Origin: CAYVQB01 sp964453985
GTDB lineage: Bacteria; Babelota; Babeliae; Babelales; UASB340
Direction of reading: 5' to 3'
Length of the DNA: 6,560 nucleotides
Assembly (NCBI GenBank): GCA_964453985.1
Contig: CAYVQB010000051.1
Location: 1 to 6,560 of the forward strand
The notes under the pieces: model-generated
What the model saw: the letters and a program-made list of their open reading frames with translations, nothing else
Told to the model about the DNA's origin: nothing
The model's database searches: none
Translations under genes and position numbers: made by a program
Shown: positions 1 to 4,590 of the stretch, one piece after another
Position numbering within the stretch: the stretch's first letter is position 1
Layout: each line of letters starts with the position of its first letter

Positions 1-42
1 AAAAGGTCAAAATAGTTCTGTTTACTTAGAGTTAAGAGATAT

Positions 43-75
43 TGTTAGAGTTGTCTAGAAAGGACAACTCTAACA
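43..75 (-). terminator. Perfect 13-bp hairpin downstream of gpmI, probable 3' end of the transcript
   Basis: Bases 43-55 (TGTTAGAGTTGTC) are the exact reverse complement of 63-75 (GACAACTCTAACA), with a 7-base loop between. The hairpin lies 22 bases past the gpmI stop codon, where a transcript end is expected. There is no clean run of U on either side, so it is not a textbook intrinsic terminator. It may instead be an RNA 3'-end stabiliser or act in both directions between gpmI and an unseen gene to the left. The inverted repeat is seen directly; its function is inferred. Confidence 0.55.
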
Positions 76-97
76 CATTTAAACTTTATACTTTTAT

Positions 98-1672
98 CTA
101 TAAAATACTTTTTTGTTCCATTTCTTTGGGCATTTTTAATCCTAGGTACTTTAATATTGTAGGGGCAATATTAGCAAGGCACATATCAGGGTCTTGGGAT
201 AATTCTATTTTATCTTTAAGATTTTTATTTATAACCATAAATGGGACAGGATTATTTGTATGAGCTGTAACAGGTTCTCCTGTATCTTTATTCAACATGC
301 TTTCAGCGTTACCATGATCACCGGTGATAAATATTGTGCCGCCCAAGTTTTCTACAATTTCTTTATACAAAATACCTATTTGTTTATCAATAAATTCACA
401 TGCTTTAACTGTTGCATCAAAATCGCCAGAGTGGCCGACCATATCTAAATTGGCATAATTTACTAAATAAAAATAAGCAGGATCTTCTTTTAAAGATTTT
501 AAAAGCTCTTGAGTTATTTTATCCCCAGACATTTGAGGGTGATTTATATAGTTTTTTACTTTTAAAGATGGAATTAATTTCCGGGTTTCTGTTGGTAGTT
601 GTTTTTCGATTAAACCCCTGAAAAAATAAGTAACGTGTGCATACTTTTCTGTTTCTGCAATTATAAAGACTTTTTTATTTGTTTGTTCGGCTATCTCATC
701 TAATAAAGTGTGTTCTATGTTCTCTTGTTCAAATAAAATATCATTATTAAACTCTTTAAATTCTTTTTTATATCTTGTGGTTGATATAAAGAAAGAGAGT
801 GTGCCATCGGTGCTATTTAAATCTTTTACTTTGAAATGATCGAAGTTGGGGTTTATAAAGCATTCTGTTAGTTGCATAGCCCTGTCAGGTCTGTAATTAA
901 AGAATAAAACGCCGTCGCTAGCTTTTATATAACTATCTTTACAAAGCAAGATAGGTTCTATAAATTCGTCCGTGATATTTTGTTCATAAGATTTTTGTAA
1001 GACTTCTTGCCAAGTGAGATCATTTTTATCTTCTGGTTGGTGAATATCGCATAAAACATTGTAACTTTTTTCTATTCTATCCCAATTATTGTCTCTATCC
1101 ATTGCATAAAAACGTCCGTGTAGGCTTGCAATTTTATAATTATTTTTAGTACATATTTCCTGTAATTGTTCTAGATATTTAGTAGCTGATTCTGCTGGTG
1201 TATCGCGACCATCCAAAAATGCATGAATGGAAACTTTTTTTAGATCAAGTCTTTTTGCAAGTTCTATTAATGCAAATAGATTTTTAATATGACTATGCAC
1301 CCCCGCGTCAGAAAGCAGGCCCATAAGATGTAACGCTTTATCCTCTTCTTTTAACATATTGAAATGATCAATCAATAATTTGTTTTGGAATATAGAACCG
1401 TTTTCTATTATTTCATTAAATTTTACAAGTGCGGTTTTGACTATCCGACCAGAGCCCATATTGGTATGTCCGACTTCAGAGTTGCCAATGCATCCGGGTG
1501 GTAATCCTACAAATTCTCCTGAAGCATGAATTAATCTGTTTGGATATTCTTTTAACCATTTGTTCCAGTTGGGCATTTTTGCATGTGCTATTGCGTTGCC
1601 AAACTTTTCCTTACTGTATCCAAAGCCATCTAAAATCAATAACATTGTGGGTGTTTCTCTTGTTTTTGACAT
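98..1672 (-). CDS. gpmI: 2,3-bisphosphoglycerate-independent phosphoglycerate mutase
   Basis: This cytoplasmic glycolytic and gluconeogenic enzyme interconverts 3- and 2-phosphoglycerate through a phosphoserine intermediate, using two metal ions (Mn in most bacteria). The 524 residues match the usual family length of about 510-520. Alkaline-phosphatase-like metal sites are intact: Asp15 in LDGFG, the nucleophile Ser65 in GNSEVGH, Asp410 and His414 in NLDMVGHSG, Asp452-His453 in TGDHGNAE, and His471 in TAHTN. Substrate-site residues are also present: His126 (SDAGVHSH), Arg156-Asp157 (DGRDTP), Arg187 and Arg193 (HGRFYAMDRD), Arg261 and Arg264 (NYRPDRA) and Lys343 (ETEKYAH). The ATG start is supported by AGGAGT at 1678-1683, six bases upstream. 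The gene diverges from the small membrane protein at 1792 and ends before a strong hairpin at 43-75. All known catalytic positions are kept, so it should be active. The assignment is secure. Confidence 0.97.
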   Translation of the reverse strand: MSKTRETPTMLLILDGFGYSKEKFGNAIAHAKMPNWNKWLKEYPNRLIHASGEFVGLPPGCIGNSEVGHTNMGSGRIVKTALVKFNEIIENGSIFQNKLLIDHFNMLKEEDKALHLMGLLSDAGVHSHIKNLFALIELAKRLDLKKVSIHAFLDGRDTPAESATKYLEQLQEICTKNNYKIASLHGRFYAMDRDNNWDRIEKSYNVLCDIHQPEDKNDLTWQEVLQKSYEQNITDEFIEPILLCKDSYIKASDGVLFFNYRPDRAMQLTECFINPNFDHFKVKDLNSTDGTLSFFISTTRYKKEFKEFNNDILFEQENIEHTLLDEIAEQTNKKVFIIAETEKYAHVTYFFRGLIEKQLPTETRKLIPSLKVKNYINHPQMSGDKITQELLKSLKEDPAYFYLVNYANLDMVGHSGDFDATVKACEFIDKQIGILYKEIVENLGGTIFITGDHGNAESMLNKDTGEPVTAHTNNPVPFMVINKNLKDKIELSQDPDMCLANIAPTILKYLGLKMPKEMEQKSIL

Positions 1673-1698
1673 TAAAAACTCCTAAATTTACATTTTTT

Positions 1699-1727
1699 TT
1701 GTTATATCTTTGTATTTAAGGTATAAA
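1699..1727 (+). promoter_or_regulatory. Sigma70-type promoter for the 1792 gene and rsmE
   Basis: TTGTTA (1699-1704) and TATAAA (1722-1727, within GTATAAAATAAT) are separated by exactly 17 bases. Each matches its -35 or -10 consensus at four or five of six positions. The element lies in the divergent spacer about 65 bases upstream of the ATG at 1792, leaving a leader of roughly 55 bases. AT-rich sequence gives chance matches, but the correct spacing and position raise confidence. I saw no equally good promoter for gpmI on the other strand. Confidence 0.5.
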
Positions 1728-1742
1728 ATAATCTCTTTTCTT

Positions 1743-1762
1743 TAAAATAGTTTAATATTTTA
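1743..1762. repeat. 7-bp inverted repeat in the divergent spacer
   Basis: TAAAATA (1743-1749) and TATTTTA (1756-1762) are perfect inverted arms around a 6-base centre. The element lies between the predicted promoter and the ribosome binding site of the gene at 1792, so it would fall in that gene's leader and upstream of gpmI. It could be an operator or a weak hairpin. It is composed only of A and T in an AT-rich region, so chance is a real alternative. Confidence 0.25.
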
Positions 1763-1791
1763 GCTTACCAGTTTAATCAGGAGTTAAGTTT

Positions 1792-2199
1792 ATGTTTAAG
1801 AAAATTATTTTTTTATTTGTTTTTTCGGTTTCAAGCTCTCTATATTTAAGGCCTGCTGATGAGAGTGATTTATTAGTTTCTGCAAATTTTAATATTGAAG
1901 TTGTAGAACAAGACGAACAAATGCCCAATCAATATCAAGAAGTTATGGATTTATCAGGTGATATTGATGATTCAGATATTGATAATTTCTTTATAGATAT
2001 TGAACCTATTCCTGACATACCAATGCCCCCTGAGCCAACTAAGCCTTCTGTAATAGAATCTTGTAAACTTGTTTGCCTAATTGCTCTTATGAAAGCATCA
2101 GAGATAAGTACAGCCGTATATGTTACAGGATTGGGTCTTGTTGTGGTTTTGAGTGGTGGTGGTTTTGTAGTATACAAAAAGTACAAAAATAAGAAGTAA
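1792..2199 (+). CDS. Small exported single-pass membrane protein of unknown function
   Basis: I do not recognise a family for this 135-residue protein. Residues 1-18 form a signal-peptide-like segment: Lys3-Lys4, then a hydrophobic run rich in Phe and Ile, then small Ser residues. Residues 23-71 are strongly acidic (for example DLSGDIDDSDIDNFFIDIEP) and 71-85 are proline-rich (EPIPDIPMPPEPTKP). Both stretches look disordered. Cys91 and Cys95 form a CxxxC pair. Residues about 108-128 are a glycine-rich transmembrane helix (TGLGLVVVLSGGGFVVY), followed by the basic tail KKYKNKK. This predicts an acidic domain outside the cytoplasmic membrane and a short positive tail inside. The ATG is preceded by AGGAG at 1779-1783, eight bases upstream. 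The stop codon is one base before the GTG of rsmE, so the two are almost certainly co-transcribed. It may be a lineage-specific surface protein; this is inference from topology alone. Confidence 0.75.
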   Translation: MFKKIIFLFVFSVSSSLYLRPADESDLLVSANFNIEVVEQDEQMPNQYQEVMDLSGDIDDSDIDNFFIDIEPIPDIPMPPEPTKPSVIESCKLVCLIALMKASEISTAVYVTGLGLVVVLSGGGFVVYKKYKNKK

Positions 2200-2200
2200 A

Positions 2201-2992
2201 GTGACCGGTAAGATAAGTTCTGATAAACATTTATTCGCGATTTATAGAGATAATCTATCTTTATTAACAAAAGATTTACAACAAGAAGAATCTTTAAAAT
2301 TTCAAGATAAAGAACTGGTTCAGAGAATCACCCAAATTTTGAGATTAAATTTGGGTGATAAATTAATTTTGTTTGATTCACAAATAAATTTAGAATTAGA
2401 ACTTTTAGAAATTTCTAAAAAAAATATTTCAGGTAAAATTCTAAATATCAAAAATAATAAAATATTACAACCCAAAATCACACTGTCTCTGGGCTTATTA
2501 AAGAAAAACTTTTTTGAACAGGTTTTATATTATGCTGCTGCAATGGGAGCAAATATTGTTCAACCTGTGCTATCCCAAAAAGTTCATAAAAACTGGCTTA
2601 AAGATAAAGAGCGTTTAGTAAAAATTATGATAGCAGGTTGTGAACAAGCAAAGAATTTTGTCATTCCAGAGCTTTTGGAGCCTGTAAGCTTAAATGATTT
2701 TATAAATAATAAATCTATTAAAGATTCCAAAAAAATACTCTTTGATCCTGATGGCAATAAACTTTTAGAAATTTTACAAAGCTTAGATAAAGAAAAAAAA
2801 GATTTAACTTTGCTCTTTGGTCCAGAAAGTGGATTTTCAGATTCTGAACTTGATCTATTAAAATCTAATAACTTTGAGCTTTGTGCATTAACCCCTACAA
2901 TTTTAAGAGCTGTTGAGGCTGTTGCTGTTGGCTTAGGGGCCGTTAGGTCATGCCCTGGTGCAAACGGTGTCGAGCTTACTTACTCACAGTAA
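2201..2992 (+). CDS. rsmE: 16S rRNA (uracil-1498-N3)-methyltransferase, divergent
   Basis: RsmE is a SPOUT-class enzyme that uses S-adenosylmethionine to methylate U1498 of 16S rRNA in the small subunit. At 263 residues it is slightly longer than the usual 240-250. An N-terminal PUA-like part (about 9-85, with HLFAIYRDN and QILRLNLGDKLILFD) is followed by the SPOUT domain. That domain carries GCEQAKNFVIPEL (146-158, family ACEQ...PE), the SAM-loop LLFGPESGFSDSE (204-216, family GPEGG) and ALTPTILRAVEA (229-240, family LG..ILRxETA). The last motif and the helix YYAAAMGA (family KATELG) deviate from the usual sequence. The start is GTG, one base after the preceding TAA, with only a weak AAGAAG upstream, so translational coupling is likely. 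The conserved N-terminal block begins at about residue 10, which supports this start. The 3' end overlaps the end of tsaB on the other strand by 17 bp. Confidence 0.88.
   Translation: MTGKISSDKHLFAIYRDNLSLLTKDLQQEESLKFQDKELVQRITQILRLNLGDKLILFDSQINLELELLEISKKNISGKILNIKNNKILQPKITLSLGLLKKNFFEQVLYYAAAMGANIVQPVLSQKVHKNWLKDKERLVKIMIAGCEQAKNFVIPELLEPVSLNDFINNKSIKDSKKILFDPDGNKLLEILQSLDKEKKDLTLLFGPESGFSDSELDLLKSNNFELCALTPTILRAVEAVAVGLGAVRSCPGANGVELTYSQ
2327..2359 (+). repeat. Perfect 13-bp inverted repeat inside rsmE
   Basis: ATCACCCAAATTT (2327-2339) and AAATTTGGGTGAT (2347-2359) are exact reverse complements around a 7-base loop. The hairpin would form in the rsmE message about 125 bases after its start codon, in the segment encoding ITQILRLNLGD, a conserved part of the N-terminal domain. 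The arms differ in sequence from the hairpin at 43-75, although arm and loop lengths are the same. Chance under coding constraint cannot be excluded; a role in mRNA folding or attenuation is speculative. Confidence 0.45.
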
Positions 2993-3701
2993 ATGTTTGT
3001 GATTTTAGATATAATGGTAAAAGTTTGGATTCAAGATTTTCTTTTTTATTCCATCTATTAAGAGCCATATCAGCGATCTGTTCTGTTGAACAAACCTGTA
3101 TAGTGTTAGGCAATATGATAGCCTTATCTTGTAATGTTTCTAGAATTAATTCTTCATGTAATATTGTGCCATTACCAGTGAATAGAATTTTTTGATCTTT
3201 AAAGTTAGTTTTTATTTTTTCTAATAAAGAATCTATTTTTTCATAATTATTATCAAACTCTGTTTCGACGAGTTTATTGTTTTCGATTTTTTTAATATCA
3301 AAAAATACTTCATTATTAAATGCGTTTAATGATGATACAAGAAAATTTGGTTTAATTTCTTTGTGATCACGGTTTAAAACTTTTAGATTTTCTTGAGAAA
3401 GAGCTTTTAGGCCGTCTATGCCGATAAGTGGTATCTTTTTTGCAAAGCTTATGCCATTGACTGTGGTTATTGTAACTCTTAGTGAGGTGAATGCGCCTGG
3501 GCCTTGGTCTACACCGATAAAATCTAAGTCAGACAACGTAATAGAATGTTTAGCTAGTAGTTCTTCTATTAATGGGATAAGAGCGGAGCTAGCTTTTTTG
3601 TTGCTCAGGGTGATTGTTTCTAGGGATTTATGATTTTGATAGAGAGATAGCTCAAGGATTTTATAGCTGCCTTGGATGCTAAGAAATTTTGAATTAATCA
3701 T
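2976..3701 (-). CDS. tsaB: tRNA threonylcarbamoyladenosine biosynthesis protein TsaB
   Basis: TsaB is the non-catalytic partner of TsaD in the complex that forms t6A at position 37 of ANN-decoding tRNAs. The 241 residues fit the family. The hallmark is DQGPGAFTSLRVTITTVNGISFAKKIPLIGIDGLKAL (65-101), matching the usual GPGSFTGLR block and the following helix. The preceding helix SSALIPLIEELL (38-49) and strand DLDFIGVD are also in the expected places. The first strand is altered: FLSIQGSYK replaces the common ILAIDTS, so the ASKHA Asp is lost, and the usual His before the first helix is Ala. TsaB does not itself carry the catalytic nucleotide site, so these changes may be tolerated. The ATG lies nine bases after the stop of the zinc-ribbon gene with no clear Shine-Dalgarno, suggesting translational coupling in one operon. 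The end overlaps convergent rsmE. Confidence 0.88.
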   Translation of the reverse strand: MINSKFLSIQGSYKILELSLYQNHKSLETITLSNKKASSALIPLIEELLAKHSITLSDLDFIGVDQGPGAFTSLRVTITTVNGISFAKKIPLIGIDGLKALSQENLKVLNRDHKEIKPNFLVSSLNAFNNEVFFDIKKIENNKLVETEFDNNYEKIDSLLEKIKTNFKDQKILFTGNGTILHEELILETLQDKAIILPNTIQVCSTEQIADMALNRWNKKENLESKLLPLYLKSQTFTVSK

Positions 3702-3710
3702 TGTGTTATT

Positions 3711-3893
3711 CTAGTCGTGATGCTTTTTTACTTTTTGCTTTTGGTAAAAGATACTAAAGGCATCATCTTTAATTGTGTTTTCTTTTTTTTCTATAATCTT
3801 ACCACAATTCAAACACTTCCAACCTTCAAAGTTGATGAAGTGGTCAAAGAACGACTGCATTATCATTAACCCATCGCACTTTGGGCACTTCAT
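3711..3893 (-). CDS. Small zinc-ribbon protein of unknown function (two CxxC motifs)
   Basis: This 60-residue protein has the form MKCPKCDGLM...GWKCLNCGKIIE. Two CxxC knuckles (Cys3/Cys6 and Cys27/Cys30) should bind one zinc ion in a ribbon. The linker MIMQSFFDHFINFEG is amphipathic, and the tail is Lys-rich, ending KVKKHHD. Very short proteins of this pattern (MKCPxCxGLM...GWxCxxCG) occur in many bacteria without an assigned role. I chose the ATG at 3893 because a full AGGAGGG Shine-Dalgarno lies nine bases upstream and the protein then begins on the zinc knuckle. A longer frame starting at 3941 would place that Shine-Dalgarno inside the gene. The stop is nine bases before tsaB, so the two are probably one operon. 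A nucleic-acid-binding or ribosome-related role is only a guess from the company it keeps. Confidence 0.82.
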   Translation of the reverse strand: MKCPKCDGLMIMQSFFDHFINFEGWKCLNCGKIIEKKENTIKDDAFSIFYQKQKVKKHHD

Positions 3894-3902
3894 AATTTTT
3901 AC

Positions 3903-3908
3903 CCTCCT
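3903..3908 (-). promoter_or_regulatory. Strong Shine-Dalgarno (AGGAGG) that fixes the zinc-ribbon start
   Basis: The minus strand reads AGGAGG nine bases before the ATG at 3893. It is the best ribosome binding site in the window and decides the 60-residue start over the longer in-frame ATG at 3941, which has no such site. Confidence 0.8.
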
Positions 3909-3935
3909 AATATGTAAAAATATTGATTTACTACT

Positions 3936-3974
3936 ACTCAAATTTAGTAAAGCATTTTTTTTTTGAATTGTAAA
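3936..3974 (-). promoter_or_regulatory. Possible promoter region for the zinc-ribbon/tsaB operon, with an A10 tract
   Basis: The 145-base spacer between ruvX and the zinc-ribbon gene is almost pure A/T. On the minus strand TTTACA (3974-3969) could serve as a -35, with TTTACT (3951-3946) 17 bases downstream as a poor -10. A second weak pair starts with TTGAGT (3941-3936). A run of ten A (3964-3955) lies in the spacer of the first pair. Spacer length suggests an independent promoter here, but the boxes are not convincing. Confidence 0.22.
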
Positions 3975-4038
3975 AAATAGTTTTTTTTACATAAAATATT
4001 AAATATAATAGGAATTGCTCTTTGGCGAATAATTTTTT

Positions 4039-4458
4039 CTATCTATCGAAAGCCAGCTTGTCTAGGTACGTTTGCAATATAAATGCTGCTGCAATCGAGT
4101 GGCTGTCGACCTTTGTCTGTTTGTCTTTCTGCTTTTTGCCCATTAGGCCTTGCAATCCCTCAGCTCTCTTACTACTTAAGCGTTCATCCCATAAAGTCCA
4201 TTTTATGTTACTAAATTTTTTTTCTAGATCTTCTTTTTGTAAAATTATTTTTTTTGTTTGGTCACTTTGTGTATCTGAGAATGTTTGAGGGCAACCAACT
4301 ATAATTTGTTCTATGTCTTCTTCTTGAATTACTTCTTCTATAAAAGAATATAAATCTTTTGCGTCTGCTGTTTTGTATGGTCTGCAGGTGATGCCTAGGG
4401 CATCAGAGATTGCAGAGCCTACCCATCTATCGCCAAGGTCTAAAGCTAGTGTTTTCAT
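4039..4458 (-). CDS. ruvX: RuvX/YqgF family RNase H-like nuclease (putative pre-16S rRNA nuclease / Holliday junction resolvase)
   Basis: This near-universal bacterial family has an RNase H fold and has been linked both to Holliday junction resolution and to 16S rRNA 5'-end maturation. The 139 residues match its typical size. Visible motifs in order are: ALDLGDRWVGSAISD (5-19) with catalytic Asp7; IIVGCPQTFSD (52-62), at the place of the usual VGLPL..DG; WDERLSS (90-96), holding the second acidic residue; and VDSHSIAAAFILQTYLD (117-133), with the final Asp118. The Leu of GLP is Cys here and the acid in the following loop is shifted, but the acidic residues needed for metal binding are present. 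The ATG has AGAAGAG (4474-4468) nine bases upstream. The assembly gap begins 32 bases upstream of the start, so linkage to the phosphatase gene is likely by orientation but not proven. Confidence 0.93.
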   Translation of the reverse strand: MKTLALDLGDRWVGSAISDALGITCRPYKTADAKDLYSFIEEVIQEEDIEQIIVGCPQTFSDTQSDQTKKIILQKEDLEKKFSNIKWTLWDERLSSKRAEGLQGLMGKKQKDKQTKVDSHSIAAAFILQTYLDKLAFDR

Positions 4459-4490
4459 AATGTGTTACTCTTCTAAAAGTTTTATTAGTT

Positions 4491-4590
4491 NNNNNNNNNN
4501 NNNNNNNNNNNNNNNNNNNNNNNNNNNNNNNNNNNNNNNNNNNNNNNNNNNNNNNNNNNNNNNNNNNNNNNNNNNNNNNNNNNNNNNNNN
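4491..4590. other. Assembly gap (100 N)
   Basis: Exactly 100 undetermined bases lie here, the conventional length for a scaffold gap of unknown size. The true distance may be shorter or much longer. It removes the C-terminus of the phosphatase gene and any gene that might lie between it and ruvX. The in-frame TAA just left of the gap (4485-4487) cannot be taken as the phosphatase stop. Confidence 0.97.

Noticed and set aside
317..328. 12-bp perfect palindrome ATCACCGGTGAT
   Set aside because: It lies in the codons for the invariant TGDHG active-site motif of gpmI, so coding constraint explains most of it.
1686..1790. A minus-strand promoter for gpmI in the divergent spacer
   Set aside because: One must exist nearby, but the possible boxes (TTAAAC with TATTTT-like -10s) are too weak to place.
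1935..2270. Minus-strand frame of 111 codons opposite the small membrane protein
   Set aside because: It spans the junction of two plus-strand genes, has no Shine-Dalgarno and its sequence mirrors the acidic/proline coding of the sense gene.
3711..3941. 76-residue version of the zinc-ribbon protein
   Set aside because: It would place the AGGAGG Shine-Dalgarno inside the coding region and add 16 residues ahead of the conserved MKCPKC start.
3970..3990. A/T-only hairpin GTAAAAAA..TTTTTTTTAC between ruvX and the zinc-ribbon gene, as a ruvX terminator
   Set aside because: The stem is almost entirely A-T pairs around a 3-base loop and would be unstable; such matches are expected in this A/T-rich spacer.
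3702..4467. Shared TAACACA just before the ATGs of tsaB and ruvX as a possible regulatory motif
   Set aside because: There are only two copies of seven bases in an AT-rich region; this is not enough to separate from chance.
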